From a virus, in the IMG/VR virus record IMGVR_UViG_3300048838_000343, positions 1 through 28,336 of that record: a stretch of 28,336 nucleotides of DNA. One strand, 5' to 3'. A model generated the notes under the pieces. That model ran no database searches. It saw nothing but the letters and a program-made list of their open reading frames with translations, and was not told where the DNA came from. This document shows, one piece after another, positions 1 to 10,100 of this stretch (positions are counted from its first letter, which is position 1; each line of letters opens with the position of its first letter). A program made the position numbers and the translations under genes.

Positions 1-3000
1 CTATTATTACTGAATTAACAGCAGAAGAATTTAGTATAGATTCTACAGAAATATTTATATGTCAGGAATTAGCTACAAAAAATAATATATTATTTGCTGC
101 TAATATAGAAAAGAAAACATTTACTATAGACGATTTTGATGCTAGGGTAGTTAGGTTTAAAAATTATACTGAGTCTGGATCTGGTTATGACTATGTATTA
201 AATCAATTATATGATGATTCTCCTGAAGATGATTTTAATTATGTTACTACTCAATATTGGGGACCTAATAGTATTTATATAAGTATATATAATTTCAAAG
301 AGTGGGCAGCCGTTCCAACTGATAGAACTATAACAGCTATTACACAATACTTATTTGATAGGTTAGACTTAAGATATCAAATTGGTTTAAACATATATAA
401 TGTTACTTCTACAAATGTAACTGTTGTAAATCCTGTTTGGAATGGTATTGATTTATTATTTGAATTAACATCTCCAGATTTAATGTTTAGTGGTACACCT
501 TTAATGTTAGAATGTACATTAAGTAATACTGTTGTTGGAGATCCTATATTTCAATATAGTTATACTGCAACAGGTGCAACAACAGTTATAGCACATGTTA
601 ATGATCTATCACATTCTTATGGTACTTGTTCTATATTAACTCCTACAGACCCTTCAGATCTGTCTTCTTGGAATTATGCAGGTTGGCATAACTATTATGA
701 AGATCATGATGGGATTAATAATTATAATAATCCTGATAATGATGGTAATACAAATTATGAGTATATATATAAAGCAGATGGTGTTACCTTAGGTGCCGAA
801 GGACCTAATATTGATATAGAATTTAAATGGGAAGACTTTGCTATAGACGATGTTTCTGGTACTGCTTCTACATATTATGTTGGTACAGTATCTAATGGTT
901 CATATAGTAATTACTCTAGTCCATTAAATGGTGGTAAACTATCATGGCAAAGAGATGAAGTATATAGGTTGTTTGTAAGTTTTAAAAATACTAGGGGACA
1001 AGACACTGAACCAAAATGGATATGTGATCTTAGGATTCCTAAAATGGTAGACTCTACTTACGGTGTAATTGCTAATAGGATATTCTCTATGACTCAAGCT
1101 AGGCGAGTATACCCTGTTATAAAAATTAAATCTGGTTCTTGGCCAACTGATGCAGTATCTGCACAAGTTTATAGAGTTCCTAGGAATAGGGAGGACCGTC
1201 AAGTTGTAACACAATGCTTAGCATATCCATTAACATATGTAACAGGCTGGTATATGGATCGTGCTATTGATCCTATAGATACTTATAGTGCTAATAATGA
1301 AAATCTTGTTAAATTATTATCTCCAGAAATAAATATAACAAAAAATATATCAAACTCAGGCAATGATTATTTAGAGTATTTAACTCATTTTAATGATGAT
1401 AAAATAACAACTGGCGGTTATAGTTCTGTTGATACAAGATCTATTATTAAATGTAGAGCTAATACTGTTCGTAGTTCTTTTGCAGCAGATGATTATACTG
1501 ATATAACTGATATGGTTTCTGTTATTCCCATCGAAGGAGATCCAAGTGCTTATAATGTAGGCGGTGTGAGTTTTTATAATTATAATGATATTAATGATAT
1601 AGATGCAAAAGGTTCAAGTGGTATAGTTGTAAAATATTCAAATAACAGTTGGTCTGCAGAAGGTAAAACATTAGCATTAGTTAATTATAAAAACAATTGT
1701 TGGAATTCTCAATATGGTGGATTAACATATGAGAATAGGCAATTTAATAACATGATTCCTTGTTCCAATATAATATACGATGAGGGGATTCAGTATAATT
1801 GTTCATATGGAGATACTTTTATTACTTATTTTGATGTATCAACATTATTATATGATTTAAGTAGGGCTGAAGGTAATACTCCTGGTGATTCATGTAGTGA
1901 AGCAGTTTATGTTCCGTTAGAGTCTTCTATCAATTGTAATTTGAGGTCTAGTAATTTTCAAATGCATAAACAATATAATATAATATATTCTTATTTAATT
2001 CAAGAGGAACTTGGCGCTCATATGTTTACAGATGGGGCTACTCCAGATCCGAATATAAGAGTATACAATCAAACAGACGATATGTATAAATATAATACTG
2101 TATATTCACAACAACCTTTAATTGCATCTTTAATATCAATAGATGAAAGTAGACAAACTGAAACAGTGTTTGATACACAGGTAAGAGCATCCAATGCTAA
2201 AATCAATGGGGAATATGTTGATTCATGGACCAAGTTTGGTGTCAATGAAACTATTGAAGTAGATAGCAAGTACGGTTCAGTAAATGCAATGTTAGAGTAT
2301 GGTCAGTCATTATATTTTTGGCAAGATGAAGCATTTGGTGTATTGGCTGTAAATGATAGATCTTTAATACAAGATAATAATGCATCTAAATTAGTATTAG
2401 GTACAGGTGGCGTACTTGATAGGTTCGACTATATATCTACTCAAAAAGGTTGTGAAGATAAGTTTTCAGTAGTTGGTGGTGTTGCTGGTGTATATTGGGT
2501 TGATAGGCGTAATCTTTCTATTAATAGATTTGCAGAGTCACTTAGTGATCTTGCGTTACAAAAAGAAATTAAATCTATATTTAATGTAGATTTAAATATT
2601 GCAACATGGCCAAAATATATATCTGTTCAAGATAAAACAAATAATGAGATATTATTTACATTAGCTAATTATAATAATGGTTCTATAGTTAATCCTGGTG
2701 TATCTGAATTATCATTAAACAGGCCTTTTACACTTGCCTTTAATGAGACAATGGATTGTTTTACTTCAGAATATTCATTTAAACCTTACATATATATTCC
2801 TTTCAATAATACATATCTAAGTTCTACAATCCACAATCCTCTAGAAACAGATACTTTATATCCTAAGAATTTATTATTTACTCATAATGTAGATGATACT
2901 ATTCAAGCTAGGAATAACTTTTATGGGTTGTATTATAACGATATATTAGGTAGACATAGATCAAAACTTCGTACCGTGTTTAATCCATATTATTTAAATG

Positions 3001-3425
3001 CTAAGGCATTTGATAATATGTTTTATAATGGCGAAGTTAAAGTAGCTAGCAATATATCTGATATATATAAAAAGAATGTTAATGAATTAATTGATAATGA
3101 ATTAAGTCCCATAAACAGCATATTGTTTTATAATGATTATCAAACAACTGGAGTTCATAACTTAGCTTATAAAACAAATCTTGAACGTAGAGAGCGCACA
3201 TGGCAAACTATTATACCAAGAAACGATGTAGCTACTATATATCCTACTCAATTTAACAATCCTCAAATAGAAGATATAAGCGGTGTTCGTACAACTTACA
3301 CAGAACGTATGAGAGATAAATATATTGTATGTGAATTTGATACAACTTATTCCACAAACAATACTAATTCTTATAGAGTTATTATTGACAACTTAGGTGT
3401 TACATATAGAAATTCTTACAGATAA
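1..3425 (+). CDS. crAss-like muzzle/'stabilization' tail protein, 5'-truncated
   Basis: The reading frame is open from the left edge (first whole codon at position 3), so the ATG at 483 is internal and the gene starts outside the window; 1140 residues are visible. The chain is rich in Asn, Tyr, Ser and Thr and appears mostly beta-stranded. Recognisable pieces are an ILFAANI segment (visible residues 29-35), a central block near residues 760-830 with LYFWQDEAFGVLAVNDRS and LGTGGVLDR, and a C-terminus with RMRDKYIV and a final YRNSYR. I associate this pattern with the large crAss-like protein annotated as stabilization protein, which corresponds to the muzzle (gp44) closing the tail in phicrAss001. 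The neighbours fit, since internal and RNA polymerase genes follow directly. There is no sign of an enzyme. The family call rests on motif memory and synteny; a different large tail protein is the main alternative. Confidence 0.78.
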   Translation, partial: IITELTAEEFSIDSTEIFICQELATKNNILFAANIEKKTFTIDDFDARVVRFKNYTESGSGYDYVLNQLYDDSPEDDFNYVTTQYWGPNSIYISIYNFKEWAAVPTDRTITAITQYLFDRLDLRYQIGLNIYNVTSTNVTVVNPVWNGIDLLFELTSPDLMFSGTPLMLECTLSNTVVGDPIFQYSYTATGATTVIAHVNDLSHSYGTCSILTPTDPSDLSSWNYAGWHNYYEDHDGINNYNNPDNDGNTNYEYIYKADGVTLGAEGPNIDIEFKWEDFAIDDVSGTASTYYVGTVSNGSYSNYSSPLNGGKLSWQRDEVYRLFVSFKNTRGQDTEPKWICDLRIPKMVDSTYGVIANRIFSMTQARRVYPVIKIKSGSWPTDAVSAQVYRVPRNREDRQVVTQCLAYPLTYVTGWYMDRAIDPIDTYSANNENLVKLLSPEINITKNISNSGNDYLEYLTHFNDDKITTGGYSSVDTRSIIKCRANTVRSSFAADDYTDITDMVSVIPIEGDPSAYNVGGVSFYNYNDINDIDAKGSSGIVVKYSNNSWSAEGKTLALVNYKNNCWNSQYGGLTYENRQFNNMIPCSNIIYDEGIQYNCSYGDTFITYFDVSTLLYDLSRAEGNTPGDSCSEAVYVPLESSINCNLRSSNFQMHKQYNIIYSYLIQEELGAHMFTDGATPDPNIRVYNQTDDMYKYNTVYSQQPLIASLISIDESRQTETVFDTQVRASNAKINGEYVDSWTKFGVNETIEVDSKYGSVNAMLEYGQSLYFWQDEAFGVLAVNDRSLIQDNNASKLVLGTGGVLDRFDYISTQKGCEDKFSVVGGVAGVYWVDRRNLSINRFAESLSDLALQKEIKSIFNVDLNIATWPKYISVQDKTNNEILFTLANYNNGSIVNPGVSELSLNRPFTLAFNETMDCFTSEYSFKPYIYIPFNNTYLSSTIHNPLETDTLYPKNLLFTHNVDDTIQARNNFYGLYYNDILGRHRSKLRTVFNPYYLNAKAFDNMFYNGEVKVASNISDIYKKNVNELIDNELSPINSILFYNDYQTTGVHNLAYKTNLERRERTWQTIIPRNDVATIYPTQFNNPQIEDISGVRTTYTERMRDKYIVCEFDTTYSTNNTNSYRVIIDNLGVTYRNSYR

Positions 3426-3426
3426 A

Positions 3427-5340
3427 ATGACTACAAAAATTAAAAAACATAAAGTTACACCTAGATATTCATGGGGTGGTGTATTAGCAGATACGGCAGC
3501 TGGTGCAGGTACTGGTGCTTTAGCTGGTAGTGCTGTTCCTGGTATTGGCACAGCTGTTGGTGCTATTATTGGTGGTGCAGGGGCCCTTATTAAGGGTGCT
3601 GCTGGTGAGATAGCTGGTAATAAACAAGAAAAGTTAGAATTAGCGCAGCAACGAGTTGCTCAGGCTAATAACTCATTTAATACTATGATGGGCAATGGTA
3701 TACAAAATCCTTTTACTGCTACATTTGCAATGGGTGGTAGGGTTGGTATGGTTAATGCAGAAATAGAAAAAGGTGAGACGGCATTATCTCCAGATGGCAC
3801 TATGTATAAATTTCAATTACCGTCTCATGCTAATTCGGTAGGGGACAATTTTAAATCTTTTGATCCAGGTACTATGATATTCAGTGATAAATTAAAATTC
3901 AGTAAAAATAAAACATTTGCTCAGGAACAGAACAAATGGCTTAAACTATCTGCAAAAGCAGATAAGACAATAAAGAATCCTGGGTCAACATTCTTAAATA
4001 AGAAAACAGCCAACCTTAATAAACAGAACTCATTAAAGATGAGTGTTGATTTATTTGGTAAACAGGAAGCTATGAAAATGTCTAAAGGGGGTAGTGTTCC
4101 TCGTAAGTTTTTTGGTGGTGGTACTGCTCCATGGTGGCAACAAGGGCCATTCTATCCTGGTAGTGGTTATACTGCAAATGGTATTAAATATCCTTCTCCG
4201 GATGCCACATTTAATGCTATGACATATAACGTTAGACCTGGTATATATGCTAATCCAAATCAATTATCAGAAGTAGCAGTTCAAGATACTATTACTGGTC
4301 AACCAACTGTTAATAATAATGCACAGTCGCCTAATAATACTGCCGCATTAGGTCAGATTGATTTAGGGTATAGAGGTTATGGTGCAAGACAATCCAATAG
4401 TAGAATTTCTAATTTTCAAATACCAAATCTCCCTAGAAATTTTTTAACAGGAGACTATGCTACTACACAGAGTGGTGGTGCTAGGGGAACTGGTACTACT
4501 TTATCTGGTCCTGAATCATATGGTATAAGAACAGCAGGTTTTAATAGAGCTTTTTCTCCTCCTAGTGGGCTGGACACATTGACTACTGGTACATCAATTG
4601 TTCCTTCTTTATACCAATATGGTACTACAGGATTTGCTCCTGCAACAGATGCTAGTAAATTAGTAGCAGGTAAAAATTTAGCAAAAACTCCTGGCGTAGA
4701 TATTTCTGGTGATGGTAGCGGAATGAATTGGGGCAATATTGGTATGCAGGCATTAGCTCTTGCTCCAGATATTTATAATCTTGGTCAAGCATTATTTAGT
4801 AAACCTGAAAAGATAGAACGCAGTAGGTATTTTAATCCTTATACAAATCAAATACGTTCACGAATGAATGATCGTAGATTTAATATAGATCCTATACTTG
4901 CTGCAAATCGAAATGCTAATGCTATATATAATAGAAATGTTAGTAATGCTTCTGGTGGTGATAGGTCAAGATTATTGTCTAACTTATTAGCAGGTATGAC
5001 TGGTAGACAGTCTGCTGATGCAGCAGCATATTCACAGAAGATTAATATGGATAACCAATATGCGGCAGAACAAGCACAGATGGATTATAACCTTGGTGCT
5101 ATGAATGCTAATGCATTGGCAATGAGAGATGATATTAATGCTCGTAACTTAGCAGCAAAACGTAACTTTGGTGCAGCTGCAGCGTCTGGTATGCAAAGGT
5201 ATGCACTCAATCAGATGCAGATGGATAACCAATTAGCTTCACAAAGAGCATATTTAGATGTTTTAGAAAGAGTAAATCCATTCTTTAATCCTTGGTTAAA
5301 TTTGGATCAATTAAAATCTTATGGTAAATACAATAGATAA
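3427..5340 (+). CDS. crAss-like internal (cargo-type) virion protein with N-terminal glycine zipper
   Basis: The protein has 637 residues. I start it at ATG 3427 (MTTKIKKHK), one base after the upstream stop; a GTG ten codons earlier lies inside the previous gene and is unlikely. Residues of about 18-64 are almost entirely Gly, Ala, Val and Ile with a repeated small-residue spacing (a glycine zipper), suggesting a helical hairpin or membrane-active segment. Residues of about 105-160 contain NAEIEKGE, LPSHANSVGD and MIFSDKLKF. I recognise this arrangement from internal or tail-lumen proteins of crAss-like and related Bacteroidota phages. The middle is Gly/Asn/Pro/Ser-rich and low in complexity. 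The last 150 residues are helical and rich in Asn, Gln, Met and Ala. The place after the muzzle gene matches the cargo protein gp45 of phicrAss001. A role in ejection or packing in the tail is inferred. Confidence 0.7.
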   Translation: MTTKIKKHKVTPRYSWGGVLADTAAGAGTGALAGSAVPGIGTAVGAIIGGAGALIKGAAGEIAGNKQEKLELAQQRVAQANNSFNTMMGNGIQNPFTATFAMGGRVGMVNAEIEKGETALSPDGTMYKFQLPSHANSVGDNFKSFDPGTMIFSDKLKFSKNKTFAQEQNKWLKLSAKADKTIKNPGSTFLNKKTANLNKQNSLKMSVDLFGKQEAMKMSKGGSVPRKFFGGGTAPWWQQGPFYPGSGYTANGIKYPSPDATFNAMTYNVRPGIYANPNQLSEVAVQDTITGQPTVNNNAQSPNNTAALGQIDLGYRGYGARQSNSRISNFQIPNLPRNFLTGDYATTQSGGARGTGTTLSGPESYGIRTAGFNRAFSPPSGLDTLTTGTSIVPSLYQYGTTGFAPATDASKLVAGKNLAKTPGVDISGDGSGMNWGNIGMQALALAPDIYNLGQALFSKPEKIERSRYFNPYTNQIRSRMNDRRFNIDPILAANRNANAIYNRNVSNASGGDRSRLLSNLLAGMTGRQSADAAAYSQKINMDNQYAAEQAQMDYNLGAMNANALAMRDDINARNLAAKRNFGAAAASGMQRYALNQMQMDNQLASQRAYLDVLERVNPFFNPWLNLDQLKSYGKYNR

Positions 5341-5342
5341 TT

Positions 5343-7172
5343 ATGGCAAGAATTAACAGATATGATACTCCTGCGGAGAGTAATTATTTTAATACATTTG
5401 TACCGCTACCATTAGATCAGATTACTGCTCTTGGTATGAAGCGTCAAGAAGATCTTGAACGTAGACAGGATGTTGCTTCTAAATATATTGATCAAGCTTC
5501 TTTAGTTGACTATATTGCAAACTCTAAAGATGAAGAATGGGTTAAACAGCAATATTTACCACAAATACAAAAATTAGCAGAAGAGGCTATGTCTACTGAT
5601 TTAAGTAATCCTGTAGAATGGGCAAAATATTCAACAAGACTTCGTACGACTGGTACATCGGATAAAATTCGTAGAATTGAAGAAAGTAAAGCTAGATGGA
5701 ATCAAGCCCAAGAAATGAAACAAAAACTTATAGCTGCTGGCAAATATAATCAATTACTTGATGAGGATCCTGCAATTGGATGGGATAGTGAAACAGGTAT
5801 ATACAATTATATGCCAGAAGCATATACAGATAAATCTGACCTATTTGAACAGTACTATAAACATATGAAACCTCAATCTAAAGGTATAGTAACATTAGAA
5901 GGAGGGTTAAAGGCTTTACGGCAGGGCATTGATATGAATGACGTACGAAATATATCAAATAGAGCTGCACAAGAGTTAGCTGCTAATCCATTAGGTCAAC
6001 AGCAAGTTAAATTATTCCGTAAAATGTATGGAGATATATCAAAAGATATGAGTGATGTTGATATATTAAAAATGCAGATGGAAGACTATGGTAGACAGTA
6101 TATATCTTCTGATGACCAGTTACTGCCCGAATTTGCACAAGGAGCTGGTGGAGGAGATCCTACTAATCTTATATCAAGTTGGCGACCAATAGCTACTGGT
6201 GGTACTGGTAAAAAAATAGTACAAGATCCATCTAATATATTACAAAATGGAACAGCTAATTTATTAGGAGAACTAGATAGAGATAAAGTCTCTGGTAGTT
6301 ATGGTTATGGTTCAATGAGTTCTGATTTAGCTCCTATTGCTGATTATACAACCAGAATTAAAAATTTAAAAGAAGCTTATAAAATAGTAGAGAGAGAATT
6401 TCCTGAATTAACAGTTGATAAAGATGGTAATAAATTAAGTGAAACTGAAACTGTAAAACGTTATAAAGAAGCTAGCGAAAACCAGATGGGCGGAGCAATG
6501 TATGTATCTAACGATCCTTCTATGATAGAATATTTAAATAACTTATTAGATAATACGTATCAAGCTTATAAATATATTAGTCCAGGAACAGATGAACCAT
6601 TGACAGCTCAAGAGACAATGAAAAAACTTGGTTTCTCAAATATGCAAGAGTTTAGAAATGCTTTACAACCTGCTGGACCGTCTTTAGATGTTCCAGAAGG
6701 AATGAGTTTAATTGTATCACCTAAGAAAGGAAATAGATATTCTTCTGGAATTAAGAATGCTGGTAATCAAATAATAGCAGTTGGTGACATTGGTCTTGGC
6801 AATGAATTATCTAATTTAAAAAATATAAAGAACATGGTTGAAACTGCTCAAAGAGGAGTTGTTATGTTAGGCGAAGCAGAAGATGGATTATATGGTGTAG
6901 AAATAGATTATAAATTAGGTACAAGAAATGGAAAAGAAGCATTTGTTCCAGTATATAAAGTAATTAGATCAACTCCAGATGGAAAGAATTATGATTATGT
7001 CTATACAAAAGATGCAAATAATAAAAATATTCCTTCTACAACAAATATGAATGATATTTATGGTTTAATTGTAGATAATATATTTAAAGGGCAAGGATAT
7101 TCTCCATATGATATGAATTTGAGTCAGTCTGTTAGTTCTACTGGTCGAAGAAAAGTTATATCTTCTAGATAA
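5343..7172 (+). CDS. Unrecognised crAss-like virion-module protein, possibly internal
   Basis: The protein has 609 residues and starts two bases after the upstream stop with no Shine-Dalgarno sequence. The N-terminus (MARINRYDTPAESNYFNTFVPLPLDQI, first half especially polar) leads into a charged helical region of about residues 25-140 with many Lys, Glu and Gln. The later part is mixed, with a likely beta-rich section after residue 440 (for example MSLIVSPKKGNRYSSG and LYGVEIDYKLG). There is no signal peptide, no convincing membrane segment and no catalytic motif that I recognise. It sits between the glycine-zipper cargo-type gene and the giant RNA polymerase gene, in the same tightly spaced operon, so it is most likely packaged in the virion. 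I cannot assign a function from the sequence. Confidence 0.6.
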   Translation: MARINRYDTPAESNYFNTFVPLPLDQITALGMKRQEDLERRQDVASKYIDQASLVDYIANSKDEEWVKQQYLPQIQKLAEEAMSTDLSNPVEWAKYSTRLRTTGTSDKIRRIEESKARWNQAQEMKQKLIAAGKYNQLLDEDPAIGWDSETGIYNYMPEAYTDKSDLFEQYYKHMKPQSKGIVTLEGGLKALRQGIDMNDVRNISNRAAQELAANPLGQQQVKLFRKMYGDISKDMSDVDILKMQMEDYGRQYISSDDQLLPEFAQGAGGGDPTNLISSWRPIATGGTGKKIVQDPSNILQNGTANLLGELDRDKVSGSYGYGSMSSDLAPIADYTTRIKNLKEAYKIVEREFPELTVDKDGNKLSETETVKRYKEASENQMGGAMYVSNDPSMIEYLNNLLDNTYQAYKYISPGTDEPLTAQETMKKLGFSNMQEFRNALQPAGPSLDVPEGMSLIVSPKKGNRYSSGIKNAGNQIIAVGDIGLGNELSNLKNIKNMVETAQRGVVMLGEAEDGLYGVEIDYKLGTRNGKEAFVPVYKVIRSTPDGKNYDYVYTKDANNKNIPSTTNMNDIYGLIVDNIFKGQGYSPYDMNLSQSVSSTGRRKVISSR

Positions 7173-7183
7173 TATTTTAAAAT

Positions 7184-10100
7184 ATGGCAAAGAGAGTTTT
7201 ATATAATACTGTTACAGGAGATAATTCTATAGTTAATGCTGGATCCGAAGTATATCCAAAGGAATCTTTTAAGTTTCCAGAAACATTAAAACCTATAAGA
7301 GGAGAGTATTTTGATGAGTATGGAGGGGATCCTTATAGATCTTTAAAATTATATAATGTTGGGGAATCAAGATTTGATAGTGGTCTTACTTATTTAGATG
7401 AACCATACTTGCAAAATATAAGAGCTTCTCGACAAGGTCCTATTGCTCAGTTTGGTTCTTTTCTAAATCAGGCTATTGTTGGAGAACTTATAGGAGGCAC
7501 TATTGAGGGGATTGGTTATCTTGGTGAAATCAATGAATTTAGCGATTTAATGTCTGGTGAAGATGAAGAATTTGGTAATGCAGTAAGTAGATTTGGTAAA
7601 TCAATAAGAGAATGGGCAAGAGAAGCAACTCCTGTATATGAGTATGATTATAGAGAAGGTGATTTTAGGCCATGGGATTGGTCATGGTGGATGAGCAATG
7701 GTCCATCAATTGCGTCTTCTTTGTCATTAATGATACCATCTGGTGCAGTTGCCGCTATACCAGCTAGACTTGCTAAAAGTTTAACTTTTGCTGGTAAGTA
7801 CTCTGCTGCTATTAGAGCTGGTAGAACTGCTGCTGAAGCTGCTCAAATAGCTAGTAAAGCTTCGACTAATGTATCTAGAACAGTTGCTGGTTTGACACAA
7901 GCTGTTACATCAAGAAAAATGGAAGCTTTAATGGAATCAAATGGTACATACGATGAATCTTATCAAATGGCTATTTCTTCTGGTAAGTCAGAAGATGAAG
8001 CAAGACAAATTGCTGCAAAGGCTGCTAAAAACAACTATATAGCCAACTGGGCTATGCTTGTACAAGATGTCCCTCAATATTTATTTCTTAATAAATATAT
8101 TGGAAAATATTTAAGGGGAGAGGCAGATGATGCTGTAAAGGGAATGAGTGTAGCTGCAAAGAATGAATTAGGTCAAAAAGTATCTTTGAAAGATTATATT
8201 CCGTCTTTAAAAGCTTCATATACTCTTGGTAAGGATATGCTTGGCGAAGCTGGCGAAGAAGCATATCAGTATCTTTCAAATCAGTATGGTTTATATAGCG
8301 CTGAAAGAATGATTAATCCAGATATGGATGTATCATTTATACCTTGGGCTAAAGAAAATATCGATATAGGAGAAATGGCAACCAATGCTTTTTTTGGGGC
8401 AATTGGGGCTGGTTTTATGCAAGGTGTAGGACGTCCTTTAATGGATAAAGTAAGAGGTGTTGAAGATACACAAGTACTTGAAATTAGATCTATTGCTGAA
8501 CGATATGCTACTATAGGGAAGAATATATTAAATGCTCAAAAAATAGGAGACGATCATAAGCTTGCTATGGAGTTAAGTAAAGGTGGTGCTGAATTAGGTA
8601 TTCGTGCTGCCATGGGTAATTCAAAAGAACTATTAGACTCTTTTATTAATTTAGTTGATTCTGGTGATTTTTCTACAGCATCAAAAGATTTACAAGCTTT
8701 TGCTGAAACAGAAGAAGGTAAATCTATTATAACTCAAGATAAGAAAAATGCTTCAGAAATTAAGAAGTATGCTGAAGAAGCATATAACTTGTATAATGAA
8801 ACATTAAGAGATATAAACCAAGAGGGGCATACTTTTAACAAAGGATATAAAAAAGCTTTAGAAAATCTAAAAAAGACTGGTAGGAGCATTGATGCAGACT
8901 GGTATAAAAAAGCTTTAGCATCCGTTATGACTAGTACTAGTATAGGTAAAAGTATAATAGATAATAGTATAAAAAATATTGAGCAAGAGCTTGAGAACTC
9001 AAAAGACAAATATGAAAAAAGTGCTAATCAGGCTTTTAAGGACTTAAGTCTTACTGGGAAAGGTATATTATTTAATGAATTAGAGTTAGAGGCTTTACAA
9101 AATATTATTAATAAAGATAATATTATTCATAACGAAGATGTTATGAAGCAAATGCCAACTAAGACAAAAGAGGATATCGATAATTGGCGTAAGTCTATAA
9201 AAAAAGAAATAGAGAGATTAGAAAAAACAATTCAAAACTTAAAAGATAACTATCCTGATGATGATAAAACTAATGACTCTTCCATAAAAGTTAACAAAGC
9301 TGACTTATTAGAATATAAAGAACTTTCTAATAAACTGTCTCTCATAAAAAGGGATAGTTACATATTTGGACAAGCTTTAAAAAGATATAATAATGGGGAA
9401 CTTTTATCAGATAAAGATATAGAAAAGTATTCAAAGGAATTTGAAGATAGACAAGAGGAGGAATATAAGAATGGTCTTCAAATAGGAGATACTGTTACAA
9501 TAGGTCAAGATGGTCCATTGGCAATAATTGACAATGTTAAATTTACAGATAATAAACGTAAATATGTAGTTAAACAGTTTGCTGTAAATGAAGATGGCTC
9601 TGTGGATGAGTCTAATACTTTAGAAGAGTATGATGAGGATGATATATGGTTATATGATAATTCTGGTAAAATAGATCCTTCTTTAGTTGATACTGTATCA
9701 TCTACAATAGATGAAAAGAATAATGATCCAAATGCTGAATTACGTAAATCTTTACATGACAAGCATTTAAATGATCCTCTTATGACATTGAGCGATATGG
9801 TATCTATGTCACATATAGAACAATCTAATCCAAATGAAATTATTCAAAGAGATCCAAAATTGAATTCTCTATTAAGTACACCGTTGTCTGCTGTAGACTC
9901 TATAGAACAATCTTTAAAAGATGGTAGAGTTGAATATTCATTAGATCTCAGCGATAAACAGAAATTTTGGGAAACACATCAGGACTTAAAGAAAAGAATA
10001 TTATCAATTAAAGGTAATAAAAGATTATCAAATAAAGTAAAGACTCAAAGAATTAATAAGTTAATATCAGATCTAATAGATCAAGTTACAGATAATAATT

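Noticed and set aside
942-1214. Antisense open frame of 90 codons inside the muzzle gene
   Set aside because: It is a shadow of a clear coding frame: no leader, no recognisable protein features, and an amino-acid make-up typical of reverse-read AT-rich coding DNA. The same holds for the other short antisense frames at 2069-2269, 4051-4263, 4455-4736, within 8088-18240, 19687-19920, 19917-20129 and 20607-20879.
3397-3426. GTG start ten codons upstream for the 637-aa gene
   Set aside because: It lies inside the end of the muzzle gene; the ATG at 3427, directly after that gene's stop, fits the spacing seen elsewhere in the operon.
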